Of a stretch of DNA of 37,704 nucleotides, positions 25,535 to 34,776 are shown one piece after another. A program made the translations under genes and the position numbers. Origin of the DNA: Pirellula sp. (GTDB taxonomy: Bacteria; Planctomycetota; Planctomycetia; Pirellulales; Pirellulaceae); assembly GCA_021300015.1 (NCBI GenBank), contig JAJTFB010000018.1, positions 1 to 37,704 of the forward strand. Direction: 5' to 3'. The stretch's first letter is position 1. Each line of letters starts with the position of its first letter. The notes under the pieces are model-generated. The model was not told the origin of the DNA, ran no database searches, and worked only from the letters and a program-made list of their open reading frames with translations.

Positions 25535-28500
25535 ATGGTATCCGAATCTAAGTTAAATCGCTTGATATTCGCTTTGGGAACCTCTTCGCTCGAAGAGGTT
25601 CCCGCGGGCTATACCGCCGAACAACTCCAAGACTACCACATCTGCTCGACGGCGCTGTGGTCGCCTCGGATCCTTCGGCGACTCGGGTTTCTCCCCGAAT
25701 CTCGAAGGTGTGACTCTTCGGGACTCGATGTTGAAAACTCGCTGTTGGTGATCCCCGAGTTGGTCCAAGGCAAGATCGACCAGCCCCTCGAAGAGCGTCT
25801 GGTGTTGGCAGGCAATCGACTCTTCTACAGTCTGTCGCGCCCTCGGAAAGACATCGTCGATGAAATCTGTCGGCTTGTGGATTCCCAGGGGGTTGATCCC
25901 CCCAGGTCCCCAACAGCCGACGGGATCGAGGAGGATTTTTTCGCCTTCGGCTATGCCGTCATGCAAGTCCAGCAAATGGCCAGGAAACTCCGTTATTCGT
26001 TCAACCTAGACTGGATGATTGTCTCGGACCAATTGCTGCAAGCCTCCGAGCACTTCCACCAAGGCAACTTGGAAGAAACCCAACGGTGGCTCGATGCGGC
26101 CTATGATTCTTTGTCCCAGGAACGCGATCGATACTGCTCGCAACAAGGATACTTGTTGCATTTGGTCCTGACGGCTAGGAGCACCTTGGGAAAGCGATTC
26201 TCGAAGGAAATACAAAATGCGATCCCCACGAGTCTTCTGGTGACGACCGAGTCTCTATCGCAGCTAGTCGAATCGAACCCCGAAGCCTATCATCGCATGA
26301 GGGAACGCCTAGCGGAAAAATCGATCTCGTTGGTCGGTGGATTTCCCAAGGAGCTCAAGCACACCTATCTCAGCGAAAAATCGCTCCATCGTAGTTTTGA
26401 TCAAACCAGATCCCAAGCGGATCGATTGGGGATCGCTTTTCCAAAAGTCCTTCTTCCGTTTTTTTCAAGCATTCCAGGGCACCTACCGACCCTTGCCCGC
26501 TTGCACGGTTTCCATGGTGCGATCCTGGCTAAGTTTCTCGATGGAATCGTTCCCGAGAAAGAGCACGCAAAGCTTAGATGGCAAGCGTCGGTCGACACGC
26601 CCGCGATCGATACCATTCTCGGGCATTTGCTCGACGCGTCCGACACGGCGGCCCTGCTGGAGCTCGGTACGTCCATGGCCAAGCAGTTGGATTACCATCA
26701 AGTTCCGACGCTTCTGATCGCCCACTGGCCGGATCGAACCTCGGTGGTATTCGACGATCTTGTGCGTTGCATGCGTCGAACTCCCGCGCTTGGGAAATGG
26801 GTTCTAGCCGACGATTACTTCGAATCCACCTCGCAACCCTATTGGTCCGATACGTTTGGAACCCATCAGTTTCCTTTCTCCATTCCCAAGCAACCCGATC
26901 AGATCCATTCGATCCAAATCAGTTTGCTTCAGATCCACAGAAACCTCTACCGATTAGAACGACTCGGGGATGCATTGGCTTGCTGGTCATCGACCGGGAA
27001 TCACACCAAGGACGAGTCGCTCCGAAGCGAAATCCAGGATCTCCTTTGCCAAATCGATGGCCTTGCGACCCACGGTGATTCTAGGATCGAGTCTCCCGAG
27101 AAGTGGTCTGCAGAACTCGAGTCCAAAGTCGTTGCGCTTTGCCGCAGAGCCACCGATTCGATCCGCCCATGGCTAGGAAACCCATCGACCCCGATGGTCC
27201 TTCATCCAGCAAGCCATCCGAGACGACTGAGCGCTCTTTTGGAGGGTTCTGTCGTTGCGCAAAGCGGAGCCGACTCAGAGCGTATCTTGCACCATGGCCC
27301 ACTTGACTTCGATCCAACGAAATCCCAAGTAATCCTGGATGTTCCTCCTTTTGGATTCTGCGCCGTTGGGGTCGCTAGTCCTGGGGATAACAAGTCGGTT
27401 TCATCGACCCGCAAAAAAGGGTTCTTCTCGAAGTTGCTCGGGCACTCGGATTCCATTGCGCAATCCGACGGATCGTTGGCAAACGAGTTCATGGAAGTCC
27501 AAATCGATCCGAAAAAAGGTCATCTCCGCTCGCTGTTCATCCGCGACCAAAGAGGCAATCGCCTAAGCGGTATGGTCTGTCTGGTTCCGAAGCCAGCCGG
27601 TGAGCACCATCGAGCCAAAGAATCGGACTCGATGGCACTGAGTCAAGTCCGTCTTGAGCACCAGAACCTCAGCGATCACTCGTCGCAGATCGTTACGCGA
27701 GGCGTTTTTGGCACCGATCCTACCCTGGCATCAGCGCAGGCAAACCCAAGGAGTATCGCTCAAGGAGGTACTGGTCAAAGTCTGCCTTGGATCGAGCAAA
27801 CGGTCCGCTTGGACAGAGGCTGCAAGTGGGTCGAGGTCGCTATTTCAGGAGGCGGTTTCGATCGTTTCTCGCATACACCGGTTTGGCGAATGATCTGGCC
27901 GAGTCAAGCGGCGAGTTTGGGAATGTGGTCGCATGGCAATCGGACCAAATGGCTCGGGCCGCTTCAGGGTTGCGTCGAGTTGATCGAAATCGACGATGCG
28001 CAGCACAAGGTTTACTATGCGACCGGAGGTCTGAGCTACCATCACAAGCCGGCGAGCAATCAGATCCAGAGCCTGCTTCCGATCCATCCCGACGGCTCGA
28101 TCCGTGCGAAGCTGTATCTTGGAATCCACTGGCAACGACCTTGGGAGACGGCCATCGACCTGTTCCAGGAGGCTTGGACGATGCTTCCGGAGATTGAGTC
28201 AGGATTCACGGCTCGAGGGGGCCAAACTCGGCATGGAGCTCCCAAGAGCGGTTGGTTGGCCCAGTGCAATCATTCAAATTTGCGATTCACGTTTTTGCAG
28301 GTTTTTTCACCAGAACTCCCCTCCTCAGGGGGCAACACGGATCAAGGCAAGGTCTCTGGCTGGGGTTCAGGGGTCTACACCAACGGGCAGGAAGTCGTCC
28401 ATGCCGATGCATTGCTTTGGGTTTGCGAAGGTATGGGAAAAGCCTCGACGGCAAAAATTAGCTTGCCTAAATCGGTCCGTCAGGCGTGGAAAGTCGACTT

Positions 28501-28606
28501 TTGCGGTCAGTTATTGGATAAACTATCTACCGAAGGCGAGTCCTTGATCGTGCCCTACTCGGCATGGGAAAAATGTGCGATCGCGGTGGTCTTCGGAGCA
28601 CCCTGA
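25535..28606 (+). CDS. large protein with GH38-like architecture, function unknown
   Basis: 1023 residues from ATG 25535, without signal peptide or TM helix. The middle part (about 225-445) reads like the catalytic half of alpha-mannosidase-type GH38/GH57 proteins: LLVTTESLSQL, then MRERLAEKSISLVGGFPKEL, then LSEKSLHRSF. The C-terminal half (about 590-1000) is beta-rich with GH38-tail-like blocks (IEQTVRLDRGCKWVEVAISGG; IHWQRPWETAIDLFQEAW). The N-terminal 220 residues (TAEQLQDYHICSTALWSPRIL...) differ from classical GH38, and I do not see the HxHxD-type zinc motif expected at the start of a working GH38 domain. It may be a planctomycete-specific branch, active on another sugar or inactive. 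The call is a pattern impression. The Ser/Thr kinase follows after 65 bp. Confidence 0.5.
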   Translation: MVSESKLNRLIFALGTSSLEEVPAGYTAEQLQDYHICSTALWSPRILRRLGFLPESRRCDSSGLDVENSLLVIPELVQGKIDQPLEERLVLAGNRLFYSLSRPRKDIVDEICRLVDSQGVDPPRSPTADGIEEDFFAFGYAVMQVQQMARKLRYSFNLDWMIVSDQLLQASEHFHQGNLEETQRWLDAAYDSLSQERDRYCSQQGYLLHLVLTARSTLGKRFSKEIQNAIPTSLLVTTESLSQLVESNPEAYHRMRERLAEKSISLVGGFPKELKHTYLSEKSLHRSFDQTRSQADRLGIAFPKVLLPFFSSIPGHLPTLARLHGFHGAILAKFLDGIVPEKEHAKLRWQASVDTPAIDTILGHLLDASDTAALLELGTSMAKQLDYHQVPTLLIAHWPDRTSVVFDDLVRCMRRTPALGKWVLADDYFESTSQPYWSDTFGTHQFPFSIPKQPDQIHSIQISLLQIHRNLYRLERLGDALACWSSTGNHTKDESLRSEIQDLLCQIDGLATHGDSRIESPEKWSAELESKVVALCRRATDSIRPWLGNPSTPMVLHPASHPRRLSALLEGSVVAQSGADSERILHHGPLDFDPTKSQVILDVPPFGFCAVGVASPGDNKSVSSTRKKGFFSKLLGHSDSIAQSDGSLANEFMEVQIDPKKGHLRSLFIRDQRGNRLSGMVCLVPKPAGEHHRAKESDSMALSQVRLEHQNLSDHSSQIVTRGVFGTDPTLASAQANPRSIAQGGTGQSLPWIEQTVRLDRGCKWVEVAISGGGFDRFSHTPVWRMIWPSQAASLGMWSHGNRTKWLGPLQGCVELIEIDDAQHKVYYATGGLSYHHKPASNQIQSLLPIHPDGSIRAKLYLGIHWQRPWETAIDLFQEAWTMLPEIESGFTARGGQTRHGAPKSGWLAQCNHSNLRFTFLQVFSPELPSSGGNTDQGKVSGWGSGVYTNGQEVVHADALLWVCEGMGKASTAKISLPKSVRQAWKVDFCGQLLDKLSTEGESLIVPYSAWEKCAIAVVFGAP

Positions 28607-28671
28607 TGAGCCAACACGGGGGCTTTGTCCCTTACATCCCGTTTTTGTAAACCCTTCGACGAATCGACTTT

Positions 28672-30270
28672 ATGAATCGGCCTACCGAAGGCAACGATCT
28701 GACAAACCAAGTGATCGCGGGCTACAGCGTCCTACATCGCCTGGGAGTAGGGGGGATGTCGGAGGTTTATCTCGCATTCCAAAACTCGCTCCATCGGCAT
28801 GTAGCGCTCAAGGTGCTTCGGGCCGATTTTGTGGGTTCCGAGGAACATGAGCAACGATTCTTGCAAGAGGCGCGTTCAGTTGCTTCGTTGATCCATCCGA
28901 ATATCGTCCAGGTCTATGACGTAGGCAAATTCGATTCGACTTTGTACATCGCCCAGGAGTACGTTCCTGGAAGCAATTTGAATTCCTTCATTCAACGCCG
29001 AGGTGCATTGCCACTGGACGAGGCTGTCTCGATTCTATGGCAAGCGACCTCGGCCCTTCAAAAGGCCGCCTCGATCGGTCTGGTGCATCGAGACATCAAG
29101 CCAGATAACTTGCTCTTGACCCCTGATGGCGAAGTGAAGGTCGCGGATTTCGGGTTGGCAAGAGCTAGGGGTAAGAATCAGAATTTGACCGCCGTAGGAG
29201 TCGCGCTCGGTACTCCTTTGTACATGAGTCCAGAGCAGGTCCAGGGCCTCTCGGTCGATTCTCGTAGCGATCTTTACTCGCTCGGGGCGACGGCCTATCA
29301 CATGCTCTCGGGCCGGCCTCCTTTTTCCGGTGAGACAGCCCTGGCCCTTGCGATGCAACACATCCAAGCCGAAGCGGTCCCATTGGACCAGTTGCGTCCC
29401 GATCTTCCAGAGCAACTCGTCGGGATCATCCATCAACTCCTCAAGAAGAGCCCTGAGGATCGATTCGGATCGGCCATGGAATTGGCTAGGGAGTTGCGAA
29501 GTTTCATCGAATTCCATCTCGAAGGAAGAGGGGACAAGATGATCCCCTTTTCGGGTTTGGTCATAGAACATCAAGCCGTCACCTCAAGTGTCGCGACCGA
29601 GGAGTTGCAGATCCTTATGATGGGGCGCCACTCAAATCTCAAGGATGGTTCTGCCAAGAAAAAGCCGAGAAGCTCCGCATGGATTCAAAACGCGATCCTA
29701 TGGTTCGGCTTGCCATTGATGCTAAGCTCAGCTCTGACGTTTATTCTTGCGAGTGTCGATCCTTTTGCCCATCAATCCACCAGTACAGCCGGTGTCGTCC
29801 GGGAGACATCGGTTCAACGACAATTCGCTTTGGCTATGGTGGAAAACAATCTCAAACACTGGAATGCGGTCTCGGAGTTTTTCCCACCGACCGATGCTCT
29901 CACCAGGAACTATTACCTCAAATCGCAAATCCAAATCGCTCGCTTGAGGATCGAAGGTGATGACCTTCTAGGTGCAGAACCGAATCTTCGGATCGTGATC
30001 GAATCGCCTTACTCCGATGAACTGCTCCGGTGCATTGCCAGAATCGAATTGGGCTGGATTCAGCAACGCGGCCGAAGGCAACCCTCTGGTGAGGAAATCC
30101 GAAACGAAAACTATGCTCGCGCGATGCGAGAAATGTCGACCATGATCCCCGAAAAGCAACGCCTGATCCGAGATGCTCTGCCCGCAAGGGTACGGGCCGA
30201 GTGGGAAACGGTCGACTATCTTTACCGAGCTGAATCCAAGCCCGTCGGGACGGCCCCGGTCGGTGATTGA
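28672..30270 (+). CDS. Hanks-type Ser/Thr protein kinase with one TM helix
   Basis: 532 residues. The kinase domain (about 18-280) is complete: Gly loop LGVGGMSEVY (24-33), Lys47 in VALKVL, Glu66 in FLQEARSV, HRDIKPDN with Asp141, DFGLA (159-163), and SPE (186-188) in place of APE. A basic juxtamembrane segment precedes one TM helix (about 339-361). The outer part (about 375-520) is mostly helical and TPR-like (NYYLKSQIQIARLRIEGDDLLGAEPNL). The topology is cytoplasmic kinase, extracytoplasmic sensor, as in PknB-like proteins. The stop codon overlaps the proposed TTG start of cdsA, so translation is probably coupled. Confidence 0.95.
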   Translation: MNRPTEGNDLTNQVIAGYSVLHRLGVGGMSEVYLAFQNSLHRHVALKVLRADFVGSEEHEQRFLQEARSVASLIHPNIVQVYDVGKFDSTLYIAQEYVPGSNLNSFIQRRGALPLDEAVSILWQATSALQKAASIGLVHRDIKPDNLLLTPDGEVKVADFGLARARGKNQNLTAVGVALGTPLYMSPEQVQGLSVDSRSDLYSLGATAYHMLSGRPPFSGETALALAMQHIQAEAVPLDQLRPDLPEQLVGIIHQLLKKSPEDRFGSAMELARELRSFIEFHLEGRGDKMIPFSGLVIEHQAVTSSVATEELQILMMGRHSNLKDGSAKKKPRSSAWIQNAILWFGLPLMLSSALTFILASVDPFAHQSTSTAGVVRETSVQRQFALAMVENNLKHWNAVSEFFPPTDALTRNYYLKSQIQIARLRIEGDDLLGAEPNLRIVIESPYSDELLRCIARIELGWIQQRGRRQPSGEEIRNENYARAMREMSTMIPEKQRLIRDALPARVRAEWETVDYLYRAESKPVGTAPVGD

Positions 30271-31253
30271 CCAGAAAACCAAAGGAAGGCCGATTTACGG
30301 AAGTCTACAGGGAATCTGATGAGAAAGACTCGGGCAGGAATGTGTTAGTCAGTCGCTTGCGAACCGCCGCGATCGTGCTAGCGATCGTCTTCGGCTTTAT
30401 CTATCTCGACGTCAAGGCCCCGCTGGCAGGAGTTCCAGGACTCTGGATGCTTCCGATTTACCTTGTCCTATGCTTGGGAACGGCTCGCGAAGCGACCTCG
30501 ATCGTGCGCTCGGCTTGGCAATTGCCGGTCTTTTGGTCGCCGACTGTGGTTCTGCTCTCGGCGGCACTTCCTGCCGTTCCGGAACTTCTCAGAGCCCTCG
30601 GGGCGGCCGACATGCTCGATCCAGCCTGGACCGGTGCCCAAGGCCGATTGGCCATCGTCTGCATCGGCAACTGGATACTTGCAAGCTACCTTGGGGTGCG
30701 TGCTCTTGCCGTTTACCAAGATCGTCAAGAAGCTATCGGTTGGTTGACGAGTCTTGGGTTGTTGATGTACATCTCGGTAGCGACAAGCCTATGGTGGATC
30801 TTGCGCCAAGTCGGAGATCCCGACGCAGCGATGTTCAATTTGGTCGGTATCGCCATGGTGACCAAAATCGCAGACTCAGGAGCGTACTTCGCAGGCAAGA
30901 ACCTCGGTCGCACGCCCCTTGCACCGGTCCTAAGCCCGAAGAAAACCTGGGAGGGGCTCCTTGGAGGATGGATCGTTGCCTCTTTGGCCGCCGTGGTCTA
31001 CTTCAGTTGGCTCGGCAATAGCAACCTGTCGCAATCCTCTTGGTGGCCAATCGTCGGCGCATTGCTTCTAGGGACCACATTGACTTGGTTCGGACTGCTC
31101 GGAGATTTGATCGAATCGATGATGAAAAGGTCCGGTCGTGTCAAAGACAGCGGCGGGACTTTGGCCGGGCTCGGAGGAATTTGGGACGTAACGGATTCTT
31201 TGATTCCAGCGGGGGTTGTAGGATTAATTGCGGTAGTCCTAGGTTGGATTTAA
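30267..31253 (+). CDS. cdsA: phosphatidate cytidylyltransferase (CDP-diglyceride synthase)
   Basis: This integral membrane enzyme makes CDP-diacylglycerol from phosphatidic acid and CTP, the branch point to all phospholipids. About seven to eight hydrophobic segments are visible. The C-terminal signature is MMKRSGRVKDSGGTLAGLGG followed by IWDVTDSL, which keeps K-R, K-D and the D-x-x-D pair but has LGG for the usual HGG and Val for the Arg. KIADSGAYFAGKNLGRTPLAPVLSPKKTWEG is a typical upstream block. Start options are TTG 30267, overlapping the kinase stop, or GTG 30342, just before the first membrane segment (LVSRLRTAAIVL) with AGGA close by. Followed by phoH after 22 bp. Confidence 0.92.
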   Translation: MTRKPKEGRFTEVYRESDEKDSGRNVLVSRLRTAAIVLAIVFGFIYLDVKAPLAGVPGLWMLPIYLVLCLGTAREATSIVRSAWQLPVFWSPTVVLLSAALPAVPELLRALGAADMLDPAWTGAQGRLAIVCIGNWILASYLGVRALAVYQDRQEAIGWLTSLGLLMYISVATSLWWILRQVGDPDAAMFNLVGIAMVTKIADSGAYFAGKNLGRTPLAPVLSPKKTWEGLLGGWIVASLAAVVYFSWLGNSNLSQSSWWPIVGALLLGTTLTWFGLLGDLIESMMKRSGRVKDSGGTLAGLGGIWDVTDSLIPAGVVGLIAVVLGWI

Positions 31254-31275
31254 GACGATTCGTGCGAGAATAGCC

Positions 31276-32349
31276 TTGGCGAAAAAAGTACCAACCCATG
31301 AACCGTCTAGCGACTCCATGAAGACCAGCGACTCAATGAAAGACAATGCCGCCATGTCAGAATCAACTCTAACCCTGGGCGATCCGCAATTGGCGATCCA
31401 ATTGTTTGGACCCCAAGATACCCACTTGCGCAAAGTGCGCAATCAACTCGGGGTCGCAATCACCCATCGCAACGGAACGGTCAAGGTGGCCGGTCCGAGC
31501 CATTCGGTCGACATCGCTACGGGAATTCTTGAAAAGCTAAAGGAAAAGCTTATACGCGGCGGAGGTGTCCTACCCGAAGAGATCGACGCGCTGCTCCATC
31601 ATGCCATGGTGCCTGCGACCAAAAACATCGCGATCGAACTACGAGGCGAGTCCAAGGAAGTGGCGATCGGAAATACCGCCAGAAGGGTCAAGCCACGGAC
31701 TCAGGGACAAGCCTACTACATCGAAGCGATTCGCACGCATGACCTGACACTCTGCTCGGGCCCGGCAGGCTGCGGAAAAACCTACCTTGCAGTCGCCACG
31801 GCCGTCGAAGCGTATCGCGCCAAAGCCATTCGTAAAATCGTATTGGTACGCCCGGCGGTCGAAGCAGGAGAGAGTCTTGGCTACCTTCCAGGGGACCTCA
31901 AGGAAAAACTCAATCCTTATCTGCGCCCACTGCTCGATGCGATCAATGAGATGGTGGATTTCGATCAAGTCAAATTCCTCATGGAGCAAGAGGTCATCGA
32001 GGTCATCCCGTTGGCTTACATGCGAGGCAGGACGCTCAACCAAGCATTCATCATTTTGGATGAGGCTCAGAATGCAACTGTCGCTCAAATGAAGATGTTC
32101 CTTACCCGCATGGGTGAGGGCTCCAAAGTGGTTGTCTCCGGGGATACCTCCCAAGTCGATTTGCCCTCGGGGGTCACCAGCGGGCTTCGGGATGCGATTC
32201 AGCGACTGAGCGGCATCGATGGGGTATCCATCGTGCAACTTCAAGCCAACGATATTGTCCGGCATCCGTTGGTCCAGCGTATCGTCGCGGCCTATGATCA
32301 GCCGATTGCCGCAGCGCCCCGCCCTGTGAAAAGGCTCGATCGGACCTGA
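31276..32349 (+). CDS. phoH: PhoH-family ATPase
   Basis: A cytoplasmic PhoH-like protein. The N-terminal region (LAIQLFGPQDTHLRKVRNQLGVAITHRNGTVKVAG) is the usual KH-like part, linked to a P-loop domain with Walker A GPAGCGKT near residue 163 and Walker B FIILDEAQN near 258, then VVSGDTSQVDLP. PhoH proteins are linked to RNA metabolism; the exact reaction is unsettled. The start is uncertain: TTG 31276 or ATGs at 31318, 31336 and 31354. The first two ATGs lie in an 18-bp duplication giving SDSMKT-SDSMKD, and 31354 (MSESTLTLGDPQ) is the closest to the conserved part. It sits directly before the PgpH-like gene, an order common in bacteria. Confidence 0.94.
   Translation: MAKKVPTHEPSSDSMKTSDSMKDNAAMSESTLTLGDPQLAIQLFGPQDTHLRKVRNQLGVAITHRNGTVKVAGPSHSVDIATGILEKLKEKLIRGGGVLPEEIDALLHHAMVPATKNIAIELRGESKEVAIGNTARRVKPRTQGQAYYIEAIRTHDLTLCSGPAGCGKTYLAVATAVEAYRAKAIRKIVLVRPAVEAGESLGYLPGDLKEKLNPYLRPLLDAINEMVDFDQVKFLMEQEVIEVIPLAYMRGRTLNQAFIILDEAQNATVAQMKMFLTRMGEGSKVVVSGDTSQVDLPSGVTSGLRDAIQRLSGIDGVSIVQLQANDIVRHPLVQRIVAAYDQPIAAAPRPVKRLDRT
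31309..31344. repeat. 18-bp duplication in the phoH start region
   Basis: Two near-identical 18-bp units (31309-31326 and 31327-31344) read AGCGACTCxATGAA followed by four variable bases. In frame they give SDSMKT and SDSMKD, each with an ATG, so the duplication doubles the candidate start codons. Confidence 0.7.
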
Positions 32350-32369
32350 TAGGTTTGGAACGTATTCCT

Positions 32370-34721
32370 ATGCAAAACTCCCCTAGTAAAAGCCGCAGCG
32401 AACGGGCTGCTTCCATGAAAACCAGTCGGTTTGACTGGCAACGCTGGATCGACCAAGCAACAAGCCTGGACCTCCTGACCAAAGCATCGGTGCTCTTGGC
32501 CGCTGGTGTGCTTTTGTCGCTGGTCCTGCGAGGCTGGGAACCCCCATTCCCCTACCGAATCGGCTACGTTCCCCAACGCGCTATCCCAGCTCGTATCCCT
32601 TTCCAGATCGAGGATGAAGTTCAGACCAATGGGCTTCGACTCCAAGCGGCCCGTGAAGTTCTTTGTGTTTATGAGAATCGTAAAGAACCCTTGGTTCAAT
32701 TGCGAGGTTCACTCCAAGATGCTCTTTTTGCACTTCGTGATCACCAAAACCAAGACGACTTCTCCGAACTGCAACTGGCTAGCTTGGATATCTTCGGATC
32801 CCAACCCGAAGGTTCCAACACCATCGCTTTGGAAAAATCCGAACTGATCGATTGCATCAAAAAGACACTTGCAACCGATGCGGATCTTTCAAAGTTCGAT
32901 TCAGCGATACGCAAGATCTTTGATCCATGGGAGGAGTTTGGAATCCTACACTCGCTTCGCCATGATCCGCAAAAGGGCAACCAGCGATTTATTAAAGTCT
33001 TTCCCCTAGGGGATGACCAGCACAAACTCGATGTCGACGTTTCTCGAGTTCGAACCGCCGAAGTCCTCGTGACTCTTCGAGGCTCGCTCGAACGGGAATT
33101 CAAAAACCAATTCGGAGAAGGCTCTTCCGAATTGCTTGCGCAAATGGTCCATCGCTTTATCTCAGCGAAACTCCCGACCACCCTGACTTTCCGAGAAGAC
33201 CTTAGCAACGTCGCTCGCATCGAAGCGGTCAACGCCGTCAAGCCGGCGATGGTGTCCTACGAGACGACCTACGGGGCATTGGTCCCGATGGGGAAATTGC
33301 TCGGCCCTAAAGAGATTCGGCTCCTGAGGACCGAGCACGAGGCGTTCGTTGAGCAGATGAGCATCGCTCAGAAAATCCAACGCCTTGCGGCCACCTGGGG
33401 ACTCCTTGCGGCCGTTACTCTTTTATGCGGATTCTTTATCCATCAGTCCCGCGATCGCTCGCCAATTACCAACACCTCGAAAATGATCCGTTTGGTGGGA
33501 CTGGCCATCGTTGCGATCGCCGCCTCGGTGCTCGCCTCGCGCGACCCTTTTCATGTGGAAATCATCCCGGTGACCCTCTGTGCGATCACCGCAGCGTTGG
33601 TCTACGGCAGACCGACGGCACTGATGCTCCTAGCGGCAATCTCGTTGGTCATCGCCTTTAGCACCGGAGGAGATCTCGCCGAATTTATCCTCACGTTCAG
33701 CGCCGCGGCAGGAGCAATTCTGCTGAGCGGTCGGATTCGAAATCGAACTCGACTGGTGTACGTAGGTTTTGGGGTGGCCCTGATCGTACTTGCGACCTGC
33801 TTGGGGCTCGGTGTTCTGACAGGCCAATCCCTGGAGTTTTCAAGCGATCCTTTTGGGAACGGGCAGTCGACCTCGGTTCCCCTCTACGCAAGCCGTTTGA
33901 TCATCGAGGCCTTCAAGCAGTTTGCGTTCGTGGCCCTGTGCGGGCCTCTCATGGTGGGAATCTTACCCTTCATCGAAAAGCTCTTCGATATCGAGACCGA
34001 TCTGAGTCTCCTGGAACTCGGAGACATGAGCCACGTGCTCTTGAGACAACTAGCTCAGCGTGCACCCGGAACCTACAACCACAGCATCTCGGTCGCTTCT
34101 CTTGCCGAGTCGGCCGCCGAGAGCATCGGTGCCCATGGCCTTTTGGTCCGAGTCGGGGCTTGCTTTCACGACATCGGGAAAATGTTCAAACCCAATTACT
34201 TCGTTGAGAACCAGATGCCCGGAGCCAATCGGCACGATGCACTCCAACCCGAACTGAGCACCTTAGTCATCATCGCACACGTCAAAGACGGCGCTGACTT
34301 GGCTCGGCAGCACAAAATTCCCCAGCGAATTATCGACTTTATCGAACAGCACCACGGCACGACACTCGTCGAGTACTTCTACCAACAAGCCATCAAAGAG
34401 AATGAAGGAAACGAGGACCTCGAAGAGGTTTCCGAAGTCACCTTCCGCTACCCCGGCCCAAAACCGCAAACCAAAGAAGCGGCTATTTTGATGATCGCAG
34501 ATGCAGTCGAAAGCGCTACGCGAGCCCTCCGAGAACCCACCTCGTCGCGCATCCAGCACCTAGTCGATCAAATCACTATGAAGAAATTGCTCGACGGTCA
34601 ATTCGATGACTGCGAACTGACCTTGGTCGAAATCGCAACGATCAAGCAATCGTTGATCAAGAACCTCAATGCAATCCACCATGGGCGGATCAAGTATCCC
34701 GAACGTCAAACAGCGAGTTGA
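32370..34721 (+). CDS. pgpH: PgpH-like 7TM-HD phosphohydrolase (probable c-di-AMP phosphodiesterase)
   Basis: 783 residues from ATG 32370; a TTG start at 32355 and an ATG at 32415 are also possible. TM1 (about 34-55) is followed by a large extracytoplasmic domain of the 7TMR-HDED type (about 60-340), a seven-helix membrane region (about 340-545) and a cytoplasmic HD domain (about 555-770). HD metal and catalytic motifs: NHSISVASLAESAA, FHDIGKMF near residue 598, IIAHVKDGADLA, EQHHGTT near 660 and MIADAVESATRAL. In Firmicutes, PgpH of this layout hydrolyses c-di-AMP; that activity is inferred here. ybeY, which often follows, is absent; a lipase gene comes next. Confidence 0.9.
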   Translation: MQNSPSKSRSERAASMKTSRFDWQRWIDQATSLDLLTKASVLLAAGVLLSLVLRGWEPPFPYRIGYVPQRAIPARIPFQIEDEVQTNGLRLQAAREVLCVYENRKEPLVQLRGSLQDALFALRDHQNQDDFSELQLASLDIFGSQPEGSNTIALEKSELIDCIKKTLATDADLSKFDSAIRKIFDPWEEFGILHSLRHDPQKGNQRFIKVFPLGDDQHKLDVDVSRVRTAEVLVTLRGSLEREFKNQFGEGSSELLAQMVHRFISAKLPTTLTFREDLSNVARIEAVNAVKPAMVSYETTYGALVPMGKLLGPKEIRLLRTEHEAFVEQMSIAQKIQRLAATWGLLAAVTLLCGFFIHQSRDRSPITNTSKMIRLVGLAIVAIAASVLASRDPFHVEIIPVTLCAITAALVYGRPTALMLLAAISLVIAFSTGGDLAEFILTFSAAAGAILLSGRIRNRTRLVYVGFGVALIVLATCLGLGVLTGQSLEFSSDPFGNGQSTSVPLYASRLIIEAFKQFAFVALCGPLMVGILPFIEKLFDIETDLSLLELGDMSHVLLRQLAQRAPGTYNHSISVASLAESAAESIGAHGLLVRVGACFHDIGKMFKPNYFVENQMPGANRHDALQPELSTLVIIAHVKDGADLARQHKIPQRIIDFIEQHHGTTLVEYFYQQAIKENEGNEDLEEVSEVTFRYPGPKPQTKEAAILMIADAVESATRALREPTSSRIQHLVDQITMKKLLDGQFDDCELTLVEIATIKQSLIKNLNAIHHGRIKYPERQTAS

Positions 34722-34776
34722 TCGCTAAAACCGCTATTGCTTGATCCTTGAATCCCCCCCAGAAATCATTGGATCC

